A model generated the notes under the pieces. It searched no databases. It saw only the letters and a program-made list of their open reading frames with translations, and was not told where the DNA came from. From contig CANGIF010000026.1 of assembly GCA_947453885.1 (NCBI GenBank), positions 1 through 48,234 on the forward strand: a stretch of DNA of 48,234 bases, given 5' to 3'. Both the position numbers and the translations under genes were made by a program. Of the stretch, positions 1 to 8,451 are shown in pieces. Every line of letters begins with the position of its first letter. The first letter of the stretch is position 1. This DNA is from Flavobacteriaceae bacterium (GTDB taxonomy: Bacteria; Bacteroidota; Bacteroidia; Flavobacteriales; Flavobacteriaceae).

Positions 1-738
1 AACACCTAAATTATTATAGTTCTCTCTTGAAGGAAAATCGTTATTGACTGTATTAAAAGCTTCTATAGCTTTATCATAATTTTTCTCCTGAATATATTTT
101 AATCCAAGTGTAAAGGTTTCATGTAACCTTTTGGCTTTTAATAAGGCATTTTTAGCAATTTCTTTTCTTTGCACTTTTGTTGGGTAACCATCGGCATCTT
201 TTAATTGATATTGGGTATAAATGGCATCTAATAATTTGGGCTGTACTTCAAATGGGTCATAACCAGCAATAGCAGCATAAAACAAGCCTTTATCATCGGC
301 TTGTGTTTCATATATAATTTTCTGGTTCTTATCAATCAACTTCACTTTTTTAGAAAAGGCTTCATTTTTGTTTCGTATTGCAAAAGCAAAATCTGTACAA
401 AAACTATGTTCATTATAATAGTGTGCCAATTCATGACTAACTACTACCGATAAAGCATTTAAACTATCATTTCCAAAACTTCTACAAATAGTAAATAAAT
501 AAGTATCAATAGTTACAATGGGTTTCTTGTCAAATTTATAAAAGGCTGGTCTATCCTGTTTCTGCTTCGTTACTACAAGTTCAGGATCCGTTTTAGAACT
601 TCCATAGGCTAAAACGAGTTGGTTGAAAACCTTTCTAATTTGTGGTTCTTCTTTGTTTTGTCCAAACATAAAAAAGGACATCACACTGAAAAACAGAGTA
701 AGTCCTTTTTTAAAAAACGGAGTAGTCTTAATTGCCAT
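1..738 (-). CDS. Secreted HExxH metallopeptidase-like protein with TPR-like tail (partial, runs off window)
   Basis: The gene starts with ATG at 738 (MAIKTTPFFKKG) and reads without a stop to base 1, about 246 residues, so its C-terminus lies outside the window. A hydrophobic N-terminal segment ending in FFMFGQ (about residues 12-27) looks like a signal peptide. SHELAH at about residues 101-106 is a zinc-peptidase HExxH motif, and ETQAD at about 144-148 fits the third ligand region of M48-type peptidases. The visible end (YIQEKNYDKAIEAFN) resembles a TPR helix pair. The start overlaps the end of the upstream one-TM gene by 11 bases, so the two are probably translationally coupled and belong with the sigma factor at 1948-2568. 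Family level (M48-like) is an inference from motifs; substrate is unknown. Confidence 0.75.
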   Translation of the reverse strand, partial: MAIKTTPFFKKGLTLFFSVMSFFMFGQNKEEPQIRKVFNQLVLAYGSSKTDPELVVTKQKQDRPAFYKFDKKPIVTIDTYLFTICRSFGNDSLNALSVVVSHELAHYYNEHSFCTDFAFAIRNKNEAFSKKVKLIDKNQKIIYETQADDKGLFYAAIAGYDPFEVQPKLLDAIYTQYQLKDADGYPTKVQRKEIAKNALLKAKRLHETFTLGLKYIQEKNYDKAIEAFNTVNNDFPSRENYNNLGV

Positions 739-1945
739 AATCAAAAATAATTTTATCCAATGCGCTTACTACTTCTGTATTACTTTCTTTTTTATAAAGT
801 TGAGGTTGCTCTGCAACGGTCAACTTGAAGTAATCGGCATCCTTTTTTAGATAATAAGAAGCTTCATAAAGCACAATAGTATTTTCTTTAGCAGTAGTCG
901 AAACAGACAATACCAATGATTTTCCATCAAAAATATAGTGTTTTTCTCTTTCTTTCAATAAAGCCAATTCATTTTGAAGTAATTTAATAGTTTTTTCAAT
1001 TTCAATTTCTTTAAGGCCTTGTCCCATTTTTTGCCCATTTAATTCATCTTCAAGTATTTTCCGATATTTATCAATGGCTATTATTATAGATTGCATTCTA
1101 GCTTTTTGATTATTTTCTACAATCTTAATGTTATTCTTATTTGGAGCAAATCCCAAACCACTTACTATTACGGGTGCATTTTTGGTAACGATTGCTACCT
1201 CAGCCAAAGCTTCCGAAGGAATTTCAGGAGTTATGGTTGGCTTTGAAGTAGAATCTTTTTTATCCGGAGCAGTTACTATATTGTTTTCAGGAGTTAACCC
1301 AGGATTTTGATTGTTATAAAACCAAACCCCTAATCCCAGTACCAAACAAGCTGCTACGGCATACTTTATCCAAGATAAAGAGATAACTTTAGATTCTTTT
1401 TTAGTAGAAAAAGTATAAACAGGTGCATGTTCAGTTGCAACTAATTCATCATCCCAAGTATTCATTTTTTCTTTGAGAGCTTCACGTTCTTTTTTGGTAA
1501 TGGCTAAGGCAACGGCATCATCAGAAAGTGCAAAGTTGAGTTTATCAAAAGCTTTAGGAAGTTCCGTTTTAATGCGTTTACGCTCCACTTTCTTAATGGC
1601 ATTTTCTAAATCGGTAAAAAAGTGTACTTCTTTTTCAAAGGCACTATTTTTAGAGGTAATCAAATAAGCAATGGCTTCAGAACTAATTCCTAAAACATGG
1701 TTTTCTGCCAACTCTTTTATCAAAGAAATGTAAACAGTATCTAATTTAGAAATAATTTTCTCTGCATCTTTCAATTCCAAACTATAAACAGCAGCATAAA
1801 CTGGTTTAGCATCCTTTTCAAAATCAAGTAAGGCAGAAGTAAACGTTTCCCAAAAAGCTATATTTGTTCGGTTGGCATCAAAACGGGCATCTTTTTCCAA
1901 TTTTGACAACAACAAAGGTTGTAATATGTCAATAGCTAATTTCAT
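728..1945 (-). CDS. Unknown one-TM protein encoded directly after a sigma factor (possible anti-sigma-like)
   Basis: The product has 405 residues and I do not recognise its family. An N-terminal part of about 190 residues, helical and charged, is followed by one hydrophobic segment (about 193-212, WIKYAVAACLVLGLGVWFY). Then come a Pro/Thr/Asn-rich linker and a charged, probably coiled-coil C-terminal part (about 280-345). This topology, cytoplasmic N-terminus with one TM and a periplasmic tail, is what anti-sigma factors often have, but no known anti-sigma motif is visible. Its ATG lies two bases after the stop of the sigma factor gene, and its own stop overlaps the start of the HExxH peptidase gene. 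The operon position is directly seen; an anti-sigma role is inference. Confidence 0.75.
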   Translation of the reverse strand: MKLAIDILQPLLLSKLEKDARFDANRTNIAFWETFTSALLDFEKDAKPVYAAVYSLELKDAEKIISKLDTVYISLIKELAENHVLGISSEAIAYLITSKNSAFEKEVHFFTDLENAIKKVERKRIKTELPKAFDKLNFALSDDAVALAITKKEREALKEKMNTWDDELVATEHAPVYTFSTKKESKVISLSWIKYAVAACLVLGLGVWFYNNQNPGLTPENNIVTAPDKKDSTSKPTITPEIPSEALAEVAIVTKNAPVIVSGLGFAPNKNNIKIVENNQKARMQSIIIAIDKYRKILEDELNGQKMGQGLKEIEIEKTIKLLQNELALLKEREKHYIFDGKSLVLSVSTTAKENTIVLYEASYYLKKDADYFKLTVAEQPQLYKKESNTEVVSALDKIIFDYGN

Positions 1946-1947
1946 TT

Positions 1948-2568
1948 CTAGTGATTCAATTCGTTAAACGCCATTTTTTCCAATCGCTTTTGGCATTTTG
2001 CCTTTTGATTTTTAGTAGTATCTGAATTGTTATAACCAAATTCAGTAGTCAATTCATTCATTGATTTTTTGTGATACCAAAACAAAGTGAGCAATTCATA
2101 ACAATGACCCCCAGCAGCTTTCATCTTTTCTAAAGCAGTTTCTATTGCCAAAAATTGCGGTTCGTTGGAGTGATCTACAGCATCCAAACTATCGGTTATA
2201 GAAGAATGATAGCCATTAGGATTTTCATCATCGTCATCATCCAAATTATCTTGATAATCCGTAGTCAATTTACTTTTTTCAAGTGTATTCAATAATTGGA
2301 AACGGCAAACAGAATTCAAATAAGTTTGAAAAGAAGCGGTAAGGACAAAACCACCTTTTACAATTTTTTCATAAAGTATGATATTGGCATCTTGAAAAAC
2401 ATCTTCCAGTTCATAATCACTAATTTTTCCATTAGTCATTTTTCTCATAAACCCCAAACAATTAGCTTTACATCGTTTATAAACGATACCTAAATAATCG
2501 GAATTCTCTTTTATTTTAACTAACAACTCAACATCTGTTAAATTAAAAAACGTTTTATTATGTGCCAT
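1948..2568 (-). CDS. RNA polymerase sigma-70 family (ECF-like) sigma factor
   Basis: Region 2-like sequence is seen around YELEDVFQDANIILYEKI and FQTYLNSVCRFQLLN, the usual DxxQdaf-type helix and the R-rich helix that contact the -10 element. A region 4-like helix-turn-helix follows near MNELTTEFGYNNSDTTKNQKAKCQKRL. The linker holds an acidic stretch (DDDDDEN). I place the start at the ATG at 2568 (206 residues, MAHNKTFF); a longer frame opens only with GTG at 2592. The stop is two bases from the next ATG, so it is the first gene of a sigma / one-TM / HExxH peptidase cluster. The stimulus is not visible. It could be annotated simply as a sigma-70 family protein. Confidence 0.85.
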   Translation of the reverse strand: MAHNKTFFNLTDVELLVKIKENSDYLGIVYKRCKANCLGFMRKMTNGKISDYELEDVFQDANIILYEKIVKGGFVLTASFQTYLNSVCRFQLLNTLEKSKLTTDYQDNLDDDDDENPNGYHSSITDSLDAVDHSNEPQFLAIETALEKMKAAGGHCYELLTLFWYHKKSMNELTTEFGYNNSDTTKNQKAKCQKRLEKMAFNELNH

Positions 2569-2608
2569 TATTACCGCTAATTTAATAGGCACAATTTATA
2601 AAAAAAAT

Positions 2609-3112
2609 CTACTTATTTAACAAGTGCTTTATATAAGACATTGTTCCATTAAATTCTCCTCTATAATGCAGTTCATCTAAATTTTCTGCAATTAATTTTA
2701 GGTCAAAATAAATGCCCATTGGTTTATACTCTAAAAATAAATCAGCATCACAAGTGCCTACTTTTTCTTCATAAGTATTTTTGTAACTCCATTTAAACTT
2801 ATATTCCTCTCTTTCATAATTTTCGTAAGTTTCTTTGAAATACTTGAATTCTAAATTATAAATTGGCCCATAGCTTTGAGAAGCTGTTTTTTTCCAATAA
2901 TTAGAAAATAATACTTCATTAGTTTCATTATCTTTATAAAAAAATAAATTATTTTCACCTTCTAACGCTTTCTTTGTATAATCAATTCCATTAGTTCTTA
3001 CATCCTTAACTTTAAATTCTGAAAGTATAAAAAAGACATCCTTTTTAGTACCATTTAGTTGAGCAAAAGTTTGTAAAGTAAATAATACCATAAAAAAATT
3101 AGTGTATTTCAT
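2609..3112 (-). CDS. Hypothetical secreted protein
   Basis: The product has 167 residues and an N-terminal signal peptide (MKYTNFFMVLFTLQTFAQ) with probable cleavage after FAQ. The mature part is rich in Lys, Glu, Tyr and Phe and has a single internal Cys (GTCDADL). I recognise no domain. It ends 16-40 bases before the possible starts of the sigma factor gene and begins about 16 bases after the hairpin following the 113-residue gene upstream. Transcription could come by read-through of that hairpin or from its own promoter. Function is unknown. Confidence 0.65.
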   Translation of the reverse strand: MKYTNFFMVLFTLQTFAQLNGTKKDVFFILSEFKVKDVRTNGIDYTKKALEGENNLFFYKDNETNEVLFSNYWKKTASQSYGPIYNLEFKYFKETYENYEREEYKFKWSYKNTYEEKVGTCDADLFLEYKPMGIYFDLKLIAENLDELHYRGEFNGTMSYIKHLLNK

Positions 3113-3127
3113 TTTTTTAAATTTTTA

Positions 3128-3147
3128 AAGGGCTCCTGAGAGCCCTT
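3128..3147 (-). terminator. Hairpin between two small secreted-protein genes
   Basis: An 8-bp stem AAGGGCTC / GAGCCCTT with loop CTGA lies 8 bases after the stop of the 113-residue gene. The run after it on the minus strand is TTTAAAAATTT, a weak U-tract, so it may be a partial terminator or attenuator ahead of the next gene. Confidence 0.6.
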
Positions 3148-3154
3148 GCTTTCT

Positions 3155-3496
3155 TTAATTTCCTATATAACTTTTGTTACCATTACTATTGATGTAATAC
3201 TGACCACCTCTAGAGCCTGTATAAACTGGTGTTGAAGTGGAATTAGTTGGAACGGTATAAGTTGGTGGTGCAACATAATAACTATCCGCTGGTTTAGTAC
3301 CATAAGTACCCGAATATGGGTTAACATTTCCAACAGTACTGTAATTGTCATTTCGAGTAGTGTTTGGAGTGGTTCGGTAATATGCTTGAACATAAGTTCC
3401 ATTACTGTTAGTGTAACCCGAAACATAAGTTGAAGTTTGAGCAAAAGAGTTTGCTGCTGCAAATAAAAATGCGGTAATGAATAATAATTTTTTCAT
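3155..3496 (-). CDS. Small secreted Tyr/Asn/Thr-rich protein with a PBC-like C-terminal motif
   Basis: The product has 113 residues: a signal peptide (MKKLLFITAFLFAAANSFAQ) and a low-complexity mature part rich in Tyr, Thr, Asn, Ser and Gly. The last 20 residues (GSRGGQYYINSNGNKSYIGN) resemble the short GPRGGxYYINxNGxKxY motif of the PBCV-type basic adaptor domain, found at the C-terminus of many small bacterial exported proteins. That assignment is from memory of the motif. It is transcribed away from the M28 peptidase gene, with 341 bases between them. Function is unknown; an envelope or surface role is inferred from the signal peptide only. Confidence 0.75.
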   Translation of the reverse strand: MKKLLFITAFLFAAANSFAQTSTYVSGYTNSNGTYVQAYYRTTPNTTRNDNYSTVGNVNPYSGTYGTKPADSYYVAPPTYTVPTNSTSTPVYTGSRGGQYYINSNGNKSYIGN

Positions 3497-3837
3497 GATA
3501 ATAAAAATTTAAATAGTTAATGATTAATTGTTTTATACTTGTTAATAATGGAATTGTAAAAAGGTAACCCTTAAATATGAATTTTATTTTTATTATTTAT
3601 TACTACATGGAAATTTTTATAGATAATAAAGATTTAGCTAATTTGTTGGAATAGCTTTTAGTACAAGTTAAAAAAATATAGAAATTGACAGGAAATATTT
3701 AGTACTGGACGTAATTGTAGTAATAGCCCTCATAAAAATAACAAACTACAGTAACACATTTTCAAAAAAATTATAGTAATACTAAATTTTATTTTGACTA
3801 TACTTGTGCTTTAATTACTAATTTTTTATCCTATTTT
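3497..3837. other. Intergenic region between divergent genes
   Basis: This 341-base AT-rich stretch must hold the promoters of the two divergent genes. TATACTTG at 3799-3806 differs by one base from the Bacteroidota -7 box and lies 32 bases before the M28 peptidase start, without a clear TTG at the expected distance. I see no gene, repeat or RNA. Confidence 0.5.
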
Positions 3838-4857
3838 ATGAAGAAAATCAAGATTTTGGGTTTAATTTGTTTACTTTCAATTAACTGCTTTTGTCAAAAA
3901 ACAAATTCAAAAAAAGATCCTGTTCCCCATTATATGAATTTGATTACTGCAAAGTCACTTAAAACCCATTTGTATATTGTAGCTTCTGACGAAATGGAAG
4001 GAAGAGATACCGGCTCAAAAGGGCAAAAAAAAGCAGGGGCTTATTTAATTGATACCTATAAAAAAAACGGAATACCTTATCCAAAAGGTGCTGAAAATTA
4101 TTATCAAAAAGTACCTGCCACTTTTATGAATGCTGCTTACGACTCCAAATTACCTGATTCGGAAAACATTTGGGCATTTATAGAAGGATCTGAAAAACCG
4201 AACGAAATATTAGTTGTTTCTGCACATTACGACCACATTGGAGTTAAAAAAAACGAAGTCTATAATGGTGCTGATGACGACGGTTCTGGAACTGTAGCCC
4301 TTTTAGAAATTGCCCATGCATTTGCGAAAGCTAAAAAAGAAGGACACGGTCCAAAAAGATCTCTATTATTTCTACATGTTACTGGAGAAGAACACGGACT
4401 TCATGGTTCGAGATGGTACACCGAAAATCCATTATTCCCTATTGCAAATACCATTACAGATATTAATATTGACATGATTGGTAGAAGGGATGAAGCACAC
4501 ACAGCTTCAAATAATTACATCTATTTAATTGGTTCGGACTATCTTTCTTCTGATTTGTACAACATTTGCCAAAAAGCAAATGAAGACTATGTACATTTGG
4601 AATTAGATTATAAATTCAACGACAGAAATGATCCGAATCGTTTTTATTACCGATCTGACCATTATAACTTTGCTAAAAATGGAATTCCTTCTGTCTTTTT
4701 GTTCAACGGAGTACATGCAGATTACCACCAAGCGTCTGACAAACCAAATAAAATTGAGTACGATGCCCTTGCCAAAAGAGCGCAACTAGCATTTGTAATG
4801 GCATGGGAATTAGCCAATAGAGCAGAAAGGCCAGTTGTAGATAAAGACGGTAAATAA
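3838..4857 (+). CDS. M28 family zinc metallopeptidase, secreted
   Basis: The 339-residue protein has a signal peptide (MKKIKILGLICLLSINCFCQ); a Cys at 17 or 19 could allow lipidation, but the context is not a clean lipobox. The M28 ligand set is visible in order: SAHYDH with H130, NGADDDGSG with D147, TGEEHG with catalytic E184 and ligand E185, NIDMIG with D212, and DYHQASD with H297. Such enzymes are aminopeptidases or carboxypeptidases acting on peptides outside the cytoplasm; the specificity cannot be read here. No protease-associated domain insert is seen. The gene stands alone between divergent and convergent neighbours and ends at a bidirectional terminator. Confidence 0.9.
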   Translation: MKKIKILGLICLLSINCFCQKTNSKKDPVPHYMNLITAKSLKTHLYIVASDEMEGRDTGSKGQKKAGAYLIDTYKKNGIPYPKGAENYYQKVPATFMNAAYDSKLPDSENIWAFIEGSEKPNEILVVSAHYDHIGVKKNEVYNGADDDGSGTVALLEIAHAFAKAKKEGHGPKRSLLFLHVTGEEHGLHGSRWYTENPLFPIANTITDINIDMIGRRDEAHTASNNYIYLIGSDYLSSDLYNICQKANEDYVHLELDYKFNDRNDPNRFYYRSDHYNFAKNGIPSVFLFNGVHADYHQASDKPNKIEYDALAKRAQLAFVMAWELANRAERPVVDKDGK

Positions 4858-4879
4858 ATTAAAATAAAAATGGTTGCTT

Positions 4880-4928
4880 AAAAATGTGCAACTCCAATCA
4901 AATGATCAGTTTGAAGTTGCCCATTTTT
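4880..4928. terminator. Bidirectional terminator between convergent genes
   Basis: An imperfect long hairpin: AAAAATG and GCAACT on the left pair with AGTTGC and CATTTTT on the right, with single mismatches between blocks. A-runs on the left and T-runs on the right suit termination in both directions. It lies between the M28 peptidase and YciO-like genes. Confidence 0.7.
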
Positions 4929-4929
4929 A

Positions 4930-5550
4930 TTATAAAATAGCCAAACTTCCTTTTCCTTCTCTAACAACAACAGGTTCATATCCTGATACATCTATTATTG
5001 TTGAAGGTTCGTTATCTCCATAGCCACCGTCAATAACCATGTCTACTAAATTTTGCCATTTTTCAAATATCAATTCTGGATCGGTTGAATATTCCAAAAC
5101 CTCATCTTCATCGTGAATTGAAGTTGAAACGATTGGATTTCCCAACATTTTTACCAACTCAATAACTATGGCATTGTCGGGAACTCTTATTCCAACTGTG
5201 GTTTTCTTTTTAAACTCTTTAGGCAAATTGGTATTGCCTGGCAAAATAAAAGTATAAGGACCTGGTAAAGCTCGTTTCAACAACTTAAAGGTTGCCGTGT
5301 CAATTTGTTTCACATAATCTGAAAGATTACTTAAATCATGACAAATAAATGAAAAATTTGCTTTTTCTAACTTTACTCCTTTAATTTTAGCTATTCGCTC
5401 TAATGCTTTGGTATTGGTAATGTCACATCCTAAACCATAAACGGTATCTGTAGGATAAATTACTAATCCACCATTTTTTAAAACCGTAACTACTTTTTTT
5501 AGAGCAGCTTCACTGGGTTTGTCTTCGTATATTTTTATAAACTGACTCAT
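4930..5550 (-). CDS. YrdC/Sua5/YciO family protein (threonylcarbamoyl-AMP synthase-like)
   Basis: The 206-residue protein is a single YrdC-fold domain. The nucleotide-binding N-terminal signature is seen as GGLVIYPTDTVYGLGCD (about 27-43), followed by PGPYTFIL, KKTTVGIRVPD and the C-terminal PSTIIDVSG with VVREGKG. Family members in the TsaC/Sua5 branch make L-threonylcarbamoyl-AMP from Thr, bicarbonate and ATP for tRNA t6A. From its start (MSQF...) and overall pattern this protein resembles the E. coli YciO branch, whose role is less clear, so annotation as the t6A synthase is plausible but not certain. No Sua5 C-terminal domain is present. It is followed by the helicase gene upstream on the same strand with a 50-base gap. 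Confidence 0.85.
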   Translation of the reverse strand: MSQFIKIYEDKPSEAALKKVVTVLKNGGLVIYPTDTVYGLGCDITNTKALERIAKIKGVKLEKANFSFICHDLSNLSDYVKQIDTATFKLLKRALPGPYTFILPGNTNLPKEFKKKTTVGIRVPDNAIVIELVKMLGNPIVSTSIHDEDEVLEYSTDPELIFEKWQNLVDMVIDGGYGDNEPSTIIDVSGYEPVVVREGKGSLAIL

Positions 5551-5601
5551 CTTTTTGTATTTATTATGGAGCTTTTCTCCTTACTTTATTTCAAAACTCA
5601 T

Positions 5602-7935
5602 TTAACCAATAACATCCAATTTCGCAAATCGGAGTAATAACTTCTTTAACCCTCCAACCTCAAATTTGATTTCTGCTTTTTTATCAGCTCCCACTCCTTC
5701 CATATTTACAACTTCGCCTTTACCAAAGCGTTCGTGCATGACTATAGTCCCAACCGTTAATTTAGTATCAAATAAATTGGCTCCTTCAACAGCAGCTTTG
5801 CTATTCACTGGTTTTAATTTTCTAATTGGAGCATCTAATTTTGGAGCGTTTGAAGTAATGTAATTGGGCGGTGTGCTTGAAACTGGTTTTGCTAATCGAA
5901 GTTTTGCTTTGTCAATATCGCCAAAAATATCGGTATCAATCATGGGTTGATAGCGGTAGTTCTTTTCTTCAGGTGTTAGGTATTCCAAATATGCTCCTTC
6001 AATTTCATTGATAAAACGCGAAGGCTCACAGTCGGTAAGTTTGCCCCATCGGTAACGCGATTGTGCATAGGTTAAATAGGCTTGTTTTTCGGCCCTAGTT
6101 AACGCTACATAAAACAAGCGGCGTTCTTCTTCAAGTTCCGATCGGGTACTCATACTCATGGCACTTGGAAACAAATCTTCCTCCATACCCACAATAAAAA
6201 CATAAGGAAATTCCAATCCTTTGGCTAAATGTATCGTCATTAATGCCACTCTATCATCGTCCCCGTTGTCTTTATCTAAGTCTGTGGCAAGAGCAACGTC
6301 CTCTAAAAATTCAGACAATGCGCCTCTGGCTCCATCTACTTCTTTTTGACCTTCAATAAAATCCTTGATTCCGTTTAATAATTCTTCTATATTTTCTATT
6401 CGGGTAATGCCTTCTGGCGTTCCGTCTTTTTTCAATTCCTGAATTAAACCTGTTTTTTTAGCAACATGATCTGCTAAATAGAAAGCGTCTTGGTTTTGAT
6501 TGATTACTTGAAAACTTTGAATCATGGTTACAAAATCCAATAGCTTGTTTTTGGTTCCAGAATTTAATTTCAAATCAATTTTGTCTATATTTTGCATCAC
6601 TTCAAAAATAGAACGCTTGTAATGATTAGCTGCAATAGTGAGTTTCTCAATTGTAGTATCCCCTATTCCTCTGTGTGGATAATTGATTACTCTTATTAAT
6701 GCTTCTTCATCTTTTGGGTTGATTACCAAACGAAGGTAGCACAAAACATCTTTAATTTCTTTTCGTTGGTAAAAAGATAATCCACCGTATATTCTGTATG
6801 GTATGTCTCTCTTTCGCAAAGCATCTTCCATTGCTCTTGATTGGGCATTGGTTCTATACAAAATAGCAAACTGACCGTTCAGCATTTGGTTTTGCATTTT
6901 CTGTTCCCAAATGGTACTGGCTACAAATCGACCTTCTTCCCCATCGGTTATGCTGCGGTGGACTTTTATTTTGTTCCCAAAATCGTTTGCGGTCCAAACA
7001 ACTTTGTCTAATTTAATTTTGTTTTTATCTATTATGGAATTGGCAGCTTCCACTATATTTTTTGTAGAACGGTAATTTTGTTCCAAACGGTACATTTTTA
7101 CTCCTTCGTAATCTTTTTGAAAATTCAGAATGTTGTTAATATTGGCACCTCGAAAAGCATAAATACTTTGTGCATCGTCACCAACCACACAAATGTTTTG
7201 AAACCGATCCGACAAGGCGCGCACAATTAAATACTGCGAATGATTGGTATCTTGGTACTCATCTACTAATATATAGCGAAAACGGTCTTGGTATTTTGCC
7301 AAAACTTCCGGATAACGATTGAGTAATTCATTTGTTTTTAATAGCAAATCGTCAAAATCCATCGCCCCTGCTTTGAAACATCGTTCTACATAGTTTTGGT
7401 ATATTTCGCCTGTTCTTGGTTTTTTTGCCATTGCATCTGCTTCTTGCAATTCTGGATTATTGAAATACGCTTTTACTGTAATCAACCCATTTTTGTAGGA
7501 CGAAATGCGGCTTAGCAATTGTTTGGGTTTATAAATGTCTTTGTCCAATTGCATTTCTTTTATAATAGCCGAAAGTAACCGAACCGAATCTTGTGTGTCG
7601 TAAATAGTAAAATTGGAAGGATAGCCCAACTTGTCTGCTTCTGCCCTTAAAATTCTTGCAAAAACCGAGTGAAAAGTTCCCATCCACAAATTTTTAGCTT
7701 CGCCAGAACCAACAATTTCTGCTATTCTGCTTTTCATTTCCCTTGCCGCTTTGTTGGTAAACGTTAAAGCCAATATGCTAAACGAATCAACCCCAAGACT
7801 CATTAAATAGGCAATTCTAACCGTAAGTACACGTGTTTTACCTGAACCAGCACCCGCAATAATAATCATTGGACCGTCTTTTTGTAAAACAGGTTGCTGT
7901 TGGGCTTCGTTTAGTTGGTTAATGTAGTGCTGCAT
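5602..7935 (-). CDS. uvrD: UvrD/PcrA-type superfamily 1 DNA helicase
   Basis: The ATP-dependent 3'-5' helicase motifs appear in order: Walker A AGAGSGKTRVLT, VDEYQDTN (motif II), VGDDAQSIYAFRGA (motif III), QNYRS (motif IV), LMTIHLAKGLEFPYVFIVG (motif V) and FYVALTRAE (motif VI). The C-terminal LTVGTIVMHERFGKGEVVNMEG segment is the small PcrA/UvrD tail domain that binds RNA polymerase in other bacteria. I start at the ATG at 7935 (777 residues, MQHYINQLN); nine codons upstream an in-frame TTG at 7962 would add a poor leader. Roles in nucleotide excision and mismatch repair and replication-conflict removal are family knowledge. TATTTTTG at 7960-7967 could be its -7 box. Confidence 0.95.
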   Translation of the reverse strand: MQHYINQLNEAQQQPVLQKDGPMIIIAGAGSGKTRVLTVRIAYLMSLGVDSFSILALTFTNKAAREMKSRIAEIVGSGEAKNLWMGTFHSVFARILRAEADKLGYPSNFTIYDTQDSVRLLSAIIKEMQLDKDIYKPKQLLSRISSYKNGLITVKAYFNNPELQEADAMAKKPRTGEIYQNYVERCFKAGAMDFDDLLLKTNELLNRYPEVLAKYQDRFRYILVDEYQDTNHSQYLIVRALSDRFQNICVVGDDAQSIYAFRGANINNILNFQKDYEGVKMYRLEQNYRSTKNIVEAANSIIDKNKIKLDKVVWTANDFGNKIKVHRSITDGEEGRFVASTIWEQKMQNQMLNGQFAILYRTNAQSRAMEDALRKRDIPYRIYGGLSFYQRKEIKDVLCYLRLVINPKDEEALIRVINYPHRGIGDTTIEKLTIAANHYKRSIFEVMQNIDKIDLKLNSGTKNKLLDFVTMIQSFQVINQNQDAFYLADHVAKKTGLIQELKKDGTPEGITRIENIEELLNGIKDFIEGQKEVDGARGALSEFLEDVALATDLDKDNGDDDRVALMTIHLAKGLEFPYVFIVGMEEDLFPSAMSMSTRSELEEERRLFYVALTRAEKQAYLTYAQSRYRWGKLTDCEPSRFINEIEGAYLEYLTPEEKNYRYQPMIDTDIFGDIDKAKLRLAKPVSSTPPNYITSNAPKLDAPIRKLKPVNSKAAVEGANLFDTKLTVGTIVMHERFGKGEVVNMEGVGADKKAEIKFEVGGLKKLLLRFAKLDVIG

Positions 7936-8057
7936 GTTTAGGGTTTCCAATTGATAGCACAAAAATAAGAATTTTGAACGAAGTAGCCCTGCTCCTTTTC
8001 ATTTCATTTGCTTTTTTGAACGGAAGAAAAAACTACTAGGATTTATTGTAAACGCAA

Positions 8058-8083
8058 AAAAGTCGATGTTTCCATCGACTTTT
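8058..8083 (-). terminator. Rho-independent terminator downstream of a decayed LRR gene tail
   Basis: A perfect 11-bp stem AAAAGTCGATG / CATCGACTTTT with a 4-base loop (TTTC). On the minus strand it is followed by a T-run. It sits about 73 bases beyond the stop codon of the pseudogene tail at 8156, the same relation as the 8355-8378 hairpin has to the intact LRR gene. Confidence 0.75.
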
Positions 8084-8155
8084 CCACCTTTAAACCTTAA
8101 AACTATGGTACTAGACCAAAACACCGCTCAAAAATAACAATAAAAATTTAATAAT

Positions 8156-8216
8156 CTAATTTTTTAACACTTTTTCTGACTTACTCCCTTTTTTCATTAT
8201 GCTGTACTACTATATT
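8156..8216 (-). pseudogene. Decayed C-terminal tail of a third T9SS-sorted protein
   Basis: On the minus strand the last codons read KGSKSEKVLKN then TAG. They match the ends of the two intact paralogues (DKGTRVEKIVKN and DKGSKVEKMVKE). Just upstream, pieces reading GIY and VQHNEK lie in other frames, in the place of the paralogues' GVYFVKVISDKG, so at least two frameshifts are present. No longer open frame joins them. I read it as the remnant of a third tandem copy of the LRR/T9SS gene; the upstream limit of the remnant is uncertain. Confidence 0.6.
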
Positions 8217-8354
8217 CCTTTTTCTATAAGCTCATGCATTTGTTTTATTTTGAGCCTGCGACTGCATCAATTAAAATTTGATGTTGTACTAAACAAACTG
8301 AATTACTTTGAAGAACAACTTTTTGAATAGTAATCAAATACAATTAAACATAAA

Positions 8355-8378
8355 AAAGCCGATGTTACCACCGGCTTT
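8355..8378 (-). terminator. Terminator of the 968-residue LRR gene
   Basis: Stem AAAGCCG / CGGCTTT, extended inward by two pairs after one mismatch, loop TTAC, with TTTTTT following on the minus strand. It lies about 74 bases after the LRR gene stop. Confidence 0.7.
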
Positions 8379-8451
8379 GTTACTACTAATTTTAAATTCA
8401 TTGTTATGACTTCAATGACAAGTCAAAAATAATTATTTTTTTAATAGACTC

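Noticed and set aside
3163..3462. 99-codon minus-strand frame overlapping the 113-residue secreted protein gene
   Set aside because: It lies in another frame of a gene with a clear signal peptide and gives a low-complexity product.
8084..8155. Possible small RNA between the terminator and the pseudogene tail
   Set aside because: There is no promoter match and no stable fold besides the terminator; the position is explained by the decayed gene 3' region.
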